Counted from the first letter of the stretch, positions 9,859 to 17,797 are shown. The stretch: DNA of 64,000 nt from Streptomyces albogriseolus (GCA_014650475.1 BMVA01000005.1:242079-306078), one strand, 5' to 3'. A program made the numbers and translations. Notes: generated by a model not told the origin, from the sequence alone.

Positions 9859-10251
9859 ATGGCCGGAACGAAGCAGGCGGCGACCACGGGGAGCGAGCCC
9901 GCGTTCGCCTGTCCCGTCAGCCCGGTGGTGGACATCGTGTTCAGCCGCTGGACCACGCCGGTGCTGTGGGCGCTGCACGCGTACGGACGGCAGCGGTTCG
10001 TCGAGCTGGAGCGGCGCATCGGCACGATCACGCCGAAGGTGCTGACCCAGCGGCTGCGGCAGCTGGAGCGGGACGGACTGGTGGTGCGCACGTACCACCC
10101 CGAGGTGCCGCCCCGGGTGGAGTACGAGATCAGCGAGCTGGGCCTCAGCCTGGCGCCGCTCTTCGCGCATCTCAGCGAGTGGGGCGCGGCCCATCTGGGC
10201 CAAGTCGAGGAGGCACGGCGGGCGTACGACGCGGACCCTGCCCGTCGGTGA
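9859..10251 (+). CDS. HxlR family winged-helix transcriptional regulator
   Basis: A 130-residue HxlR-type DNA-binding protein. The family core is clear: the Cys-containing segment FACPVSPVVDIVFSRWTTPV near the N-terminus, then the winged helix-turn-helix (LERRIGTITPKVLTQRLRQL, LERDGLVVRTYHPEVPPRVE). Such proteins sense electrophiles or redox state and usually control a divergent reductase, here the NmrA-like gene. ATG at 9859 has GAAGGGG ending 5 nt upstream and is preferred to the GTG two codons earlier. The stop codon lies inside a short 11-bp tandem repeat. Confidence 0.9.
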   Translation: MAGTKQAATTGSEPAFACPVSPVVDIVFSRWTTPVLWALHAYGRQRFVELERRIGTITPKVLTQRLRQLERDGLVVRTYHPEVPPRVEYEISELGLSLAPLFAHLSEWGAAHLGQVEEARRAYDADPARR

Positions 10252-10272
10252 GACGTCGGTGAGACGTCGGTG
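10244..10272. repeat. Short tandem repeat, 11-bp unit x 2.6
   Basis: GTCGGTGAGAC is repeated exactly (10244-10254, 10255-10265) and followed by a partial copy GTCGGTG. The first copy contains the TGA stop of the HxlR gene, so unit gain or loss would not alter the protein. Confidence 0.8.
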
Positions 10273-10291
10273 CGGCGCGCCTGGCGGGCCG

Positions 10292-10618
10292 TCAGGCCTG
10301 GCCGGTCTCGAAGCGGGTGATGCGGCCGTCGTCGTCGACGGTGAAGGACCAGGTGGTGCGCATCTCGCCGTAGGTGTCGTTGGTGTAGCGGGCGATGAGG
10401 CGGCGGCCGCCGTCCGACTCGTTCTCGACATCCATGTGACCGTGGGAGGAGAAGATCTCCCGGTCGGTCCAGTCGGCGAGGTCCCGTTCGGTGCCGTCGT
10501 CCGCCATGGTGGCCCCGGGCGCCAGCAGGGCCATGAAGCCCTCCCGGTCGTGGTTGTTGACGGCCGTGACGAAGGCGCGTACGGCCGGGTCGCTGAGGCG
10601 GGTGATCTGAATGGGCAT
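10292..10618 (-). CDS. SnoaL-like / NTF2-fold small protein
   Basis: A 108-residue single-domain protein of the SnoaL-like nuclear transport factor 2 superfamily. The pattern is VRAFVTAVNNHDREGFMALL then APGATMADDGTERDLADW, with DDDGRITRFETGQA at the end. Members are small cone-shaped proteins that can be isomerases, hydrolases or ligand carriers; none of these is settled here. ATG at 10618 is the only sensible start. It diverges from the DoxX gene, and the shared intergenic region contains a 24-bp perfect palindrome. Confidence 0.8.
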   Translation of the reverse strand: MPIQITRLSDPAVRAFVTAVNNHDREGFMALLAPGATMADDGTERDLADWTDREIFSSHGHMDVENESDGGRRLIARYTNDTYGEMRTTWSFTVDDDGRITRFETGQA

Positions 10619-10707
10619 GCCTGTCAGGTTCGTACCGGTGCCGGGCCCCCGCCACCCGCGTCACCCGTTCGGCGTCGGCGACGGGCCGGGCCCGCGGCGG
10701 CGGTGCG

Positions 10708-10731
10708 ACGGTGGTCGGGCCCGACCACCGT
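10708..10731. promoter_or_regulatory. 24-bp perfect palindrome in a divergent intergenic region
   Basis: Left arm ACGGTGGTCGGG is followed directly by its exact reverse complement. The site sits 16 bp before the DoxX start and about 90 bp before the SnoaL-like start. It resembles a TetR- or MarR-type operator more than a terminator, since no gene ends here. No regulator gene for it is evident nearby apart from the HxlR protein. Confidence 0.6.
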
Positions 10732-10746
10732 TCACGGGGAGACGAC

Positions 10747-11289
10747 GTGACCTGTTACGACCGACGCGATCTGGGACTGCTGCTGCTCCGGCTGGGAACC
10801 GGCGGGGTGCTCGCGGCGCACGGTACGCAGAAGCTGTTCGGCTGGTTCGGCGGGGGCGGCATCGAGGGCACCGGCCAGTTCATGGACTCCATCGGGTACG
10901 CGCCCGGCAAGGTCAGCGCCACGGCGGCCGGTGTCGCGGAGACCGGCGGCGGGCTGCTGCTGGCGCTCGGCCTCGCCACCCCGGCGGCGGGTGCGGCCGC
11001 CGCCGGGGCGATGGCGGGCGCGTCGGCGGTGCACGCGCCCAACGGCTTCTTCAACCAGGAGGGCGGGTTCGAGTACGCGGCGTCGCTGGGGCTGACGGCG
11101 GCGGGGCTCGCCGTCACCGGGCCGGGACGGCTCTCCCTCGACCATCTGCTCCGGCATGCCGTCGACCGGGGCTGGATGGTCCCGGCGGCCCTCGGGGTGA
11201 CGGCGGCGGCCACGGCGTTGGCGGTGGGGGCGCGGACCCGGCGGCTGCGGAAGGCGCGGGAGGGGCAGCAGGGGACGCTGTTCGAGTAG
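10747..11289 (+). CDS. DoxX family membrane protein
   Basis: A 180-residue integral membrane protein of the DoxX family. It opens with the conserved first helix GLLLLRLGTGGVLAAHGTQK and the loop LFGWFGGGGIEGTGQF, followed by three more helices rich in Ala and Gly. The charged C-terminal tail is cytoplasmic by prediction. DoxX-like proteins occur in oxidative-stress and quinone-linked contexts, but their activity is poorly defined. GTG at 10747 is chosen because GGGGAG ends 5 nt upstream. An earlier GTG at 10711 lies inside the palindrome and has no Shine-Dalgarno sequence. Confidence 0.85.
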   Translation: MTCYDRRDLGLLLLRLGTGGVLAAHGTQKLFGWFGGGGIEGTGQFMDSIGYAPGKVSATAAGVAETGGGLLLALGLATPAAGAAAAGAMAGASAVHAPNGFFNQEGGFEYAASLGLTAAGLAVTGPGRLSLDHLLRHAVDRGWMVPAALGVTAAATALAVGARTRRLRKAREGQQGTLFE

Positions 11290-11327
11290 CGGAGGGCTGT
11301 CAGTGGGCTGTGCGAGGCTCCTCGCTC

Positions 11328-11660
11328 ATGAGCGAGCACGAGGATGTGGACCTCTGGCGGTCCGTCGAGGAGTTGTACGGGTGGCTGGACGCGAACCGGG
11401 TCGTCGACGGGCCGGACGAGGTTCTGCTGCGGATTCTGAAGCTGTCGGAGGAGGTGGGCGAGGTCGCCCAGGCGGTGGTGGGGGCGACGGGGCAGAATCC
11501 GCGGAAGGGGGTGACGCATACGTGGGACGACGTGAGTGCGGAGTTGTGTGACGTCGCCGTCACCGCTCTTGTGGCGTTGCGGACGCTTACGCCTGAGGCG
11601 CGGGATGTCTTTGCGGGGCATCTTCGGCGGGTTCGTGAGCGGTCGCTGGGGGCGGGGTGA
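11328..11660 (+). CDS. MazG-like nucleotide pyrophosphohydrolase family protein
   Basis: A 110-residue all-alpha NTP pyrophosphohydrolase-like protein. It has the MazG-type metal-binding helix pair: KLSEEVGEVAQAVVGATG (E-x2-E motif) and DVSAELCDVAVTALVAL (E-x3-D type). Members hydrolyse non-canonical or excess NTPs to NMP and pyrophosphate; the substrate here is unknown. The start ATG lies in a 16-bp palindrome CTCGCTCATGAGCGAG with no good Shine-Dalgarno sequence upstream, so translation may be structure-limited. It starts 38 bp after the DoxX gene in the same direction and may be co-transcribed. Confidence 0.85.
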   Translation: MSEHEDVDLWRSVEELYGWLDANRVVDGPDEVLLRILKLSEEVGEVAQAVVGATGQNPRKGVTHTWDDVSAELCDVAVTALVALRTLTPEARDVFAGHLRRVRERSLGAG

Positions 11661-11696
11661 CGGCCCGGCGGGCGGGTGCGGGTTGTCCTGGGCTGG

Positions 11697-11725
11697 TCGC
11701 GCAGTTCCCCGCGCCCCTGAGGGGG
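11697..11725. repeat. Streptomyces-type intergenic repeat, copy 1
   Basis: TCGCGCAGTTCCCCGCGCCC followed by CTGAGGGGG, in the gap between convergent genes. From general knowledge this TCGCGCAGTTCCCCGCGCCCCT element recurs in intergenic DNA of many Streptomyces. The 3' part can pair as CCCC-TGA-GGGG. Confidence 0.7.
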
Positions 11726-11770
11726 TCGGCCGTGACGCCTGCTTGCAGGTGCCGGCTGTCCGCCGGGGGG

Positions 11771-11799
11771 TCGCGCAGTTCCCCGCGTCCCTAAGGGGT
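11771..11799. repeat. Streptomyces-type intergenic repeat, copy 2
   Basis: A second copy 74 bp downstream, TCGCGCAGTTCCCCGCGTCC followed by CTAAGGGGT. The TAG stop codon of the leftward response-regulator gene lies inside this copy, so the repeat forms the last codons and 3' end of that gene. Confidence 0.7.
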
Positions 11800-12453
11800 C
11801 TGGCGGCGGGCGTTCTCGAGGAAGTGGAGGACTGCTGCCACGCGGCGGTCCGTGCGGTCCGTGGGGGGCAGGTCGAGCTTGGCGAAGATGCTGCGGATGT
11901 GCTTGTGCACGGCCCCGTCGCTGACCACGAGGCGTTCCGCGACGGCCGCGTTGCCCAGGCCTTCCGCCATCAGCGCGAGCACGTCCCGCTCGCGAGGGCT
12001 CAGCCGCTCCAGGCGGGTGTCGGGCCTGCTGCGGGTGAGCAGCTGGGCGACGACCTCCGGGTCGATCGCGGTGCCGCCGTCCGCCACCCGGTGCAGCGCC
12101 TCCAGGAACTCCTCGACCCTCCCCACCCGCTCCTTCAGCAGATAGCCGAGCCGGGCGCTGCCCTGCGCGAGCAGGTCGGTGGCGAAGGCCTGCTCGACGT
12201 AGGCGGACAGCACGAGCACCGCGAGGCCGGGCAGCCGCCGCCGCGCCTCCACGGCGGCGGTGATCCCCTCGTCGGTGTGGGTGGGCGGCATCCGTACGTC
12301 GACGATGGCGACGTCCGGCCGTTCCGCGTCGACGGCGTCGAGGAAGGCGCCGGGCTCCTCGGCAGTCGCCACCACGTCCAGGGACTCGGCGCGCAGCAGC
12401 AGCGCCAGCCCCTCGCGCAGCAGGGCGTCGTCCTCGGCGATCACGATCCGCAT
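11791..12453 (-). CDS. LuxR/NarL family two-component response regulator
   Basis: A 220-residue response regulator: receiver domain (acidic pair Glu7-Asp8-Asp9, phospho-acceptor Asp52 in VAIVDVRMPP, Lys in YLLKERV) and a C-terminal LuxR helix-turn-helix (LSPRERDVLALMAEGLGNAA, HKHIRSIFAKL). It is the last gene of a leftward ABC transporter/two-component operon and overlaps the kinase gene by 13 bp, so translation is coupled. It probably activates the transporter genes in response to the kinase's signal, as in antibiotic- or envelope-stress export modules. The 3' end falls in a repeated intergenic element. Confidence 0.92.
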   Translation of the reverse strand: MRIVIAEDDALLREGLALLLRAESLDVVATAEEPGAFLDAVDAERPDVAIVDVRMPPTHTDEGITAAVEARRRLPGLAVLVLSAYVEQAFATDLLAQGSARLGYLLKERVGRVEEFLEALHRVADGGTAIDPEVVAQLLTRSRPDTRLERLSPRERDVLALMAEGLGNAAVAERLVVSDGAVHKHIRSIFAKLDLPPTDRTDRRVAAVLHFLENARRQTP

Positions 12454-14270
12454 GGCAGGGTCACCTTCAGGGTGGTGGGGCCGCCGGGAGGGCTGGCCAG
12501 CTCCAGTGTTCCGTCGTGGGCCTCGACACGGCGTCGGATGCCGGTGATCCCGGTCCCGCCGTGCTCGCCGGCGCCGCCGTGGCCGTCGTCGCGGACCTCC
12601 ACGTGCAGCAGCCCGTCGGCCACGCGGACGGCGACCCGCGCCTCGCCCGCGCCGCTGTGCCGGGCGATGTTGGTGAGGGCCTCGGCGACCGCGAAGTACG
12701 CCGTCGCCTCGACCGCCGCCGGGCACCGCGCGGGCAGGTCGGCATCGACCCGGCACGGCACCGGACAGCCGGCCGCGAGCGCGGTGAGCGCGTCGGGCAG
12801 GCTGCGGTCGGCCAGGACCGGCGGGAGGATGCCGCGCACGACCGCCCGCAGTTCGGTGAGCGCCTGCTCGGCGGCGTCCTGGGCGCGGTCCAGCAGGGCC
12901 GCGGCCTCCTCCGGGTCGCGGGCGAGGGCACGGCGGGCGGCGCCGAGCAGCACGGTGACGGCGACGACCCGGTTCTGCGTGCCGTCGTGCAACGCCCGCT
13001 CCACGCGACGGAGTTCGGTGACGTGGGCGTCCAGGGCGGCGGCGCGCGTGGCGGTCAGCTCCGCGACCCGCAAAACCAGGTCGGTGCCCGGGTCGGGGCT
13101 GAGCAGGCGGCGTCCGGGCCAGGTCTGGAGCCGGGTGAGGGCGGGCGCGCACAGCAGGGTGACGCCGACCAGGGCCACGCCGATCGCGCTGACGGCGAGG
13201 GCGCCGGGCCAGTCACGGACGGTCCACCAGCCCACGGCGGACGTGGCCTCGCTCTCCGGCAGAACGGTCCAGTACAGCGGGAAGGTGACGTCGTGGGCCG
13301 CGCTCAGCGGCAGCGTCGCCCCGACCAGACCGAGGAACAGGCCGAGGAACGCGTGCGTGACCACCCAGCGGACCTCCCGGCGGACGGTGCGGTCGGCGAG
13401 CATCGCCCGCAGCCCGTCGGGCGGCGGCGCCGGGCCGACGATCTCCGGGCCCCAGCGGGAGAGCCTGCCGCGTTCCCGGTCGGCGACCGCGCGCACCGCG
13501 TGCAGGGCGGACGGCAGCAGCCACAGGCCCACGCCGACGACGCAGGCCGCCGTGGTGAGGGCCAGCCACAGCGTGGCGAGCAGGGCGAGCAGGGCGGTGC
13601 CCAGTCCCCCGATCAGGTGCTCCAGCGCGTCCAGCGCGGTCCGGGCACGGACGGCCACCGCCCGGCGCCGCCCCGGCCGTACGCCCGCCGGGCGGTCGTG
13701 GGTCACCACCATCCGCACCTCCCAGGCACGGAGGATAGAACGCCGCCCCGCCGCCCCGCCCGGCCGCCCGCCCTGCGGACGCCCGGGGCCGGGGCCCATT
13801 GCCCGGGCGCGGGCACGGGAGCGGGAGGGCGCGCCGGAGGCGGCGGGTTTGCGGGAAGTGGCGGGTTTGCGGGAAGTGGCGGGTTTGCCAGGGTAGACGC
13901 CCGCGCCAGACCTGTCCGGTGCGCCGGAGCGGACGGGCACGCGGACGACGGCAGGCGTGCCAGAGCCGACAGACGCGCCGGAACCAACGGGCATGCGAGA
14001 CCCGGCGGATGCGCGAGAGCGGACAGGCACGCCGGAACCGGTTGGCGCACCGATGTCGACAGATACCCCGGCACCGGCCGGCACGCCGGAACCAGCAGAC
14101 GCGCGACAACCGGCAGACCCACCGGAGCCGACAGACGCGCCGGAACCAACGGGCACGCGAGAACCGGCCGCCGTGCCAGAACCGGCAGGCCCGCCAGAGC
14201 CGACAGGCGTACCGGAACCGGCAGGCGTGTCAGAAGCGGCGGGCGGGCCTGTGCTGTCAGGCGTGGTCAC
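12441..14270 (-). CDS. Two-component sensor histidine kinase with hexapeptide-repeat N-terminal extension (core from 13712)
   Basis: The conserved core (423 residues from ATG 13712) has membrane-spanning segments, a HisKA_3 dimerisation region with phospho-accepting His in RALHDGTQ (core residue 242) and an HATPase_c domain (AEALTNIARHSGAG, DDGHGGAG, GTGITGIRRRVEAHDG). It pairs with the downstream regulator. The frame stays open upstream to a GTG at 14270 that overlaps the permease stop as GTGA, which would add 186 residues. Most of these come from 18-bp units encoding [PS]-[AV]-G-S-G-x hexapeptides. Against the longer form, GGGAGG lies 5 nt before ATG 13712, and the array's third codon positions are only about half G/C. 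The core assignment is firm; the extended start is uncertain. Confidence 0.8.
   Translation of the reverse strand: MTTPDSTGPPAASDTPAGSGTPVGSGGPAGSGTAAGSRVPVGSGASVGSGGSAGCRASAGSGVPAGAGVSVDIGAPTGSGVPVRSRASAGSRMPVGSGASVGSGTPAVVRVPVRSGAPDRSGAGVYPGKPATSRKPATSRKPAASGAPSRSRARARAMGPGPGRPQGGRPGGAAGRRSILRAWEVRMVVTHDRPAGVRPGRRRAVAVRARTALDALEHLIGGLGTALLALLATLWLALTTAACVVGVGLWLLPSALHAVRAVADRERGRLSRWGPEIVGPAPPPDGLRAMLADRTVRREVRWVVTHAFLGLFLGLVGATLPLSAAHDVTFPLYWTVLPESEATSAVGWWTVRDWPGALAVSAIGVALVGVTLLCAPALTRLQTWPGRRLLSPDPGTDLVLRVAELTATRAAALDAHVTELRRVERALHDGTQNRVVAVTVLLGAARRALARDPEEAAALLDRAQDAAEQALTELRAVVRGILPPVLADRSLPDALTALAAGCPVPCRVDADLPARCPAAVEATAYFAVAEALTNIARHSGAGEARVAVRVADGLLHVEVRDDGHGGAGEHGGTGITGIRRRVEAHDGTLELASPPGGPTTLKVTLPCGS
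13813..14262. repeat. Tandem array of about 25 degenerate 18-bp units
   Basis: A 450-bp minisatellite-like array with exact 18-bp period and no indels. Plus-strand units resemble GCGCCGGAACCGGCAGGC; identical neighbours occur at 13849-13866 and 13867-13884, others differ at several positions. Because 18 is a multiple of three, every frame encodes a hexapeptide repeat; in the kinase frame it is PAGSGT/PVGSGA-like. It fills the gap between the ABC permease stop and the kinase core. Confidence 0.9.
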
Positions 14271-16813
14271 TCGCGGACGCCCATGCCCTCGACCGGCGTC
14301 GTGCGCAGGATGCGGCCGACCGGGACCATCGTGGCGAGCAGGGCCAGCGCCGCCGTGCCGCCGAGGAGGGCCGCCCAGCCGGCGGCCGGGACGTGGGGCA
14401 CGGTGGCTCCGGTGACCGCGCGGACGATCGTGGTGAGGGTGACGCCGGCGATCACGGCGCCGATCAGCAGCGCCACGCCCAGCAGGCCGGCCTGTTCGGC
14501 GTGGACCATCCGCTTCACCTGGCCGCGGGTGACGCCGACCAGGCGGAGCAGGGCCAGCTCCCGGGTGCGGGCGAGCGCGGCCATGACGAGGGTGTTGGCC
14601 GCGGCCAGCACCGCGTAGCCGACCAGGACGGCGACGAGCATCTTGTTGAGCCAGCCGCTCACCGCGACGTCCTCGGCGAGTTCGCCGGTCAGGCGGGCGG
14701 TGTCGACCACCTGACCGCCCGGGTGACGGCGGGCCAGCTCGGCGAGGGCACGCTCGGCGCCCGCGTCCGGGGCGGTGCGGATCAGCACCCGGTCGTCGAG
14801 CCCGGTGACGGTGTGCCCGTCGAGGGTCCGCCGGTGCAGGGTGACGTCGCCGAAGCCCCAGCCGCGCTCGTAGAGGGCGACGACGCGCAGGGTGACGGGC
14901 GTGCCGTCGCCGAGCCACAGCCGCGCCCTGTCCCCCAGCCGCCAGCCCGCCGCGTCCGCGCGTGCGGTGGAGACGGCCACGGTGTCCTCGCGCAGGGCGT
15001 CGAGGCTGCCGGAGCGGACCCGCAGGTCCAGGGTGCGGTCCGCGCCCAGCGGGTCGATGCCCTGCGCGGGCACCGTCTGCGGTTCGAGCCGGTCGGGCAC
15101 GACCACGGAGGTGCGGCGCACGCCGGTCGCGGCGACCACCCCGGGGACGCGGCGCGCCTCGGCCGCGGCGGAGGCGGGCAGTCCGGCGCCGGAGGTGAGC
15201 GCGTGCTGGGCGAGGACGCCCTCACGGCTCTGCACGACCGTCTGCCGCTCCAGGTTGTCCTGGAGGAACCACACCGTGCCGCCGAGGCCCACGGACAGCA
15301 CGAGCGCCGTGAGCACGGCGACCATGCCGCGGGCGTTGGCGCGCAGGTTGGCGGCGGCGAGGTAGCCGCTGCTGCCCCACACGGCGCGCAGCGCGGGCCC
15401 GAGCAGCCGGGCCGCGGCCTGGTTGATCCAGGGCGCGAGCAGGGCGACGCCCAGGACGAACAGGTAGAGCATGCCCATGGCGGCGCCGAGCGCGGTCTGC
15501 CCGTCGGTGGCGCCGGTGAGCCCGGTCAGCGAGACGGCGCCGCCGAGACAGGCGAGTCCGGAGATCAGGCGCACCCTGCCGCCGGTGGCGGGTTCCACGG
15601 CCGCCTCGCCGAGCGCCTCGGTGGGCCGGATGCGGGTGACGCGCAGCGCGGCGGTCCAGGCGGAGAGCAGCGCCACGACGGCGACGGTCACGACGACGGC
15701 CGCGGCGGACAGGGCGCCGCCCCGGACGGCGAAGTCGTCCGGGAGGAAGCCGCGGGAGACGAGCGCGTCGCGGACCAGGCGGACGGCGAGCAGCCCGGAG
15801 GGGACGCCCACGGTGCCGGCGAGCAGGGCGAGCAGCCCGACCTCGGCGAGGAGCATCGACCGGACCTGGCCCGGGGTGGCGGCGACGGCCCGCAGCAGGG
15901 CGAGGTCGCGGCGCCGGTGCCGTACGGACAGTCCGACGGTGCCGGCGACGACGAAGCCGACGACGGCCGCCGCGTATCCGGCGAACGCGGCCCCGGCGCC
16001 GAGGGTGAGGGAGCGGGCGGCGGCGCTCTCGGGCTCGGCGGCGAGCCCGCGGTCGTCGCCGGTGTACGCGGTGGCGCCGGCGGCGTCCGCGATCCGGCGG
16101 ACCCCGGCGAGGACGGCGTCCCGGTCGGCGTCCGGCGCCGTGAGCACGCCGACGGCGTCGTAGCGGCCGGGGTGCGGGTCGAGGGCGGCGGCGTGCGCGT
16201 CGGTGAAGAACACCGCCGCGCGCCCGCCCGGCGTGCCGTCCGCGTCGACCACGCCGCTCACCCGGTAGGCGTGGCTCACCCCGCCGGTGACCACCTCGGT
16301 GGTGGTGCCGGGTGTGAGGCCCGTGGAGCCGGCGAGCCGGGCGTCGACGGCGATCTCCCGGTCGGAACGCGGCGGCTGTCCGGACACCAGGCGGTACGGG
16401 GCGAGGGCGGTGCTCGACCAGCCGTGGCCCGTGGCGGGCAGCTCGGGAGCCGCGGTCGTGGTGACGACGAGCCGCCGGTCGCCGACCGCGCGCTCGACGC
16501 CGGGCACGTCGGCCAGTTCACCGGCCAGTTCCGCGGGGACGCTGCCCCGCTCGGGCAGGAGGACGGTGGTGCGCTCGGTCTCGCCGAGCACCGTCGGCCC
16601 GTCGACGGTCAGGTCGCGGTCGGCGACCACGGCGAGGGCCGCGCCGTAGCGGTGCGGGTCGCCCTGGTGCCGCCATCCGGACTCGACGAGCAGGGCGCAG
16701 GTCATGAGGACGGCGACGCCCGCGGCGAGCGCGACGAACGTGGCGAGCGCGACGAACGTGGCGAGGAAGCCGCCCTTGTGGTGGCGCAGCGTCTGCGCCG
16801 CGAGCCGGAGCAC
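14267..16813 (-). CDS. ABC transporter permease, FtsX/MacB-like, two-FtsX-domain type
   Basis: An 848-residue permease with an N-terminal transmembrane helix after LRLAAQTLRHHKGG, a large extracytoplasmic region, a first FtsX bundle (about residues 265-400), a second extracytoplasmic region, and a final FtsX bundle ending in GRILRTTPVEGMGVRE. This layout fits antibiotic/peptide efflux or lipoprotein-type transporters partnered with a separate ATPase. The GTG start at 16813 is 3 nt after the ATPase stop; its own stop overlaps GTG 14270 of the kinase frame. The first helix carries an exact duplication of TFVALA caused by an 18-bp tandem repeat (16725-16760). Confidence 0.9.
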   Translation of the reverse strand: MLRLAAQTLRHHKGGFLATFVALATFVALAAGVAVLMTCALLVESGWRHQGDPHRYGAALAVVADRDLTVDGPTVLGETERTTVLLPERGSVPAELAGELADVPGVERAVGDRRLVVTTTAAPELPATGHGWSSTALAPYRLVSGQPPRSDREIAVDARLAGSTGLTPGTTTEVVTGGVSHAYRVSGVVDADGTPGGRAAVFFTDAHAAALDPHPGRYDAVGVLTAPDADRDAVLAGVRRIADAAGATAYTGDDRGLAAEPESAAARSLTLGAGAAFAGYAAAVVGFVVAGTVGLSVRHRRRDLALLRAVAATPGQVRSMLLAEVGLLALLAGTVGVPSGLLAVRLVRDALVSRGFLPDDFAVRGGALSAAAVVVTVAVVALLSAWTAALRVTRIRPTEALGEAAVEPATGGRVRLISGLACLGGAVSLTGLTGATDGQTALGAAMGMLYLFVLGVALLAPWINQAAARLLGPALRAVWGSSGYLAAANLRANARGMVAVLTALVLSVGLGGTVWFLQDNLERQTVVQSREGVLAQHALTSGAGLPASAAAEARRVPGVVAATGVRRTSVVVPDRLEPQTVPAQGIDPLGADRTLDLRVRSGSLDALREDTVAVSTARADAAGWRLGDRARLWLGDGTPVTLRVVALYERGWGFGDVTLHRRTLDGHTVTGLDDRVLIRTAPDAGAERALAELARRHPGGQVVDTARLTGELAEDVAVSGWLNKMLVAVLVGYAVLAAANTLVMAALARTRELALLRLVGVTRGQVKRMVHAEQAGLLGVALLIGAVIAGVTLTTIVRAVTGATVPHVPAAGWAALLGGTAALALLATMVPVGRILRTTPVEGMGVRE
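16725..16760. repeat. 18-bp tandem duplication inside the permease gene
   Basis: GCGAGCGCGACGAACGTG occurs twice in a row (16725-16742, 16743-16760). It duplicates six residues in the first transmembrane helix of the permease. The unit length equals that of the array in the same operon, but the sequence is unrelated. Confidence 0.85.
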
Positions 16814-16816
16814 GCG

Positions 16817-17581
16817 TCAGCCCTCCCGGCTCGCGACGGGCTGCCGGTGGCCCGGCAGGGCGAGTTGTTCGGCGATCCGCTCGGCGCCGGAGCGTTCCAT
16901 GTCCCGGACGATCCGCCCGTCGGCCAGGATCAGGACGCGGTCGGCGTAGGAGGCGGCGACCGGGTCGTGGGTGACCATGACGACGGTCTGCCCGTATGCG
17001 TCGACCGCCGACCGCAGCAGGTCCAGGACGGCCGCCGCGGACCGGGTGTCGAGCGCGCCGGTGGGTTCGTCGCAGAAGATCACCTCGGGGCGGGTGACCA
17101 GCGCCCTGGCGATGGCGACGCGCTGCTGCTGGCCGCCGGAGAGCTGGGCGGGCCGGTGCCGCAGCCGCTCACCGAGGCCGACCCGCCCGACGACCTCGTC
17201 GACCCAGGCGGGGTCGGGGCGCAGGCCCGCGAGCCGGGACGGCAGCAGGATGTTCTGCTCCACGTTCAGCGCGCCCACCAGGTTGAACGCCTGGAAGACG
17301 AAGCCGACGCGGGCGCGCCGGAGTTCGGTGAGCTTCTTCTCGGACAGGGACGACAGGTCGGTGGCGCCGATCCGCACCCGCCCGGAGTCCGGCCGGTCGA
17401 GTCCGGCCGCGCAGTGCAGCAGGGTGCTCTTGCCGGATCCGGAAGGTCCCATCACGGCGGTCGCCGTGCCGCGCGGGAACTCGGCGCTCACGTCGTCGAG
17501 CGCCACGACGGGCTGTTCGCCGCCGTACGTCCTGCGCACGCGCTCGAGGGCGACGGCGCTGCCGTCCGGGATCAGGGGCAT
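16817..17581 (-). CDS. ABC transporter ATP-binding protein
   Basis: A 254-residue nucleotide-binding subunit of the MacB/LolD-like group. It has Walker A GPSGSGKST, Q-loop FVFQAFNL, signature LSGGQQQRVAIARAL, Walker B VIFCDEPTGALD and switch His in MVTHDP. It energises the FtsX permease encoded 3 nt downstream and is the first gene of a four-gene leftward operon with kinase and regulator. ATG at 17581 is the start. Export of an antimicrobial or envelope-active compound is inferred from the family and context, not demonstrated. Confidence 0.95.
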   Translation of the reverse strand: MPLIPDGSAVALERVRRTYGGEQPVVALDDVSAEFPRGTATAVMGPSGSGKSTLLHCAAGLDRPDSGRVRIGATDLSSLSEKKLTELRRARVGFVFQAFNLVGALNVEQNILLPSRLAGLRPDPAWVDEVVGRVGLGERLRHRPAQLSGGQQQRVAIARALVTRPEVIFCDEPTGALDTRSAAAVLDLLRSAVDAYGQTVVMVTHDPVAASYADRVLILADGRIVRDMERSGAERIAEQLALPGHRQPVASREG

Positions 17582-17797
17582 GGTCGGGGGCCTTCCGGGT
17601 GCGGTTCCTCGGGACCCTCCCGACGCTAGGGCGGCGGCGGGCCGCCGCCCATGCAGCCAGCGACCGGCTTGTGGTGGTGCAGGCGCTACCTGACGCGTGC
17701 GCCGTCCGGGCGGAGCGCGGGCCGCCGGTGATCGAGTGGTGTCCGGTGAGGGGCGCGCGTACGGTCGAACGGTGGACTCCCGGAAGGGGGACCCGAT

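Noticed and set aside
13813-14262. CRISPR array
   Set aside because: Units are contiguous 18-bp degenerate repeats with no unique spacers and no cas genes nearby.
13957-14415. Plus-strand protein with PEPTGV-like hexapeptides
   Set aside because: Same array read on the other strand; no ribosome-binding site, it runs into antisense permease sequence, and no operon supports it.
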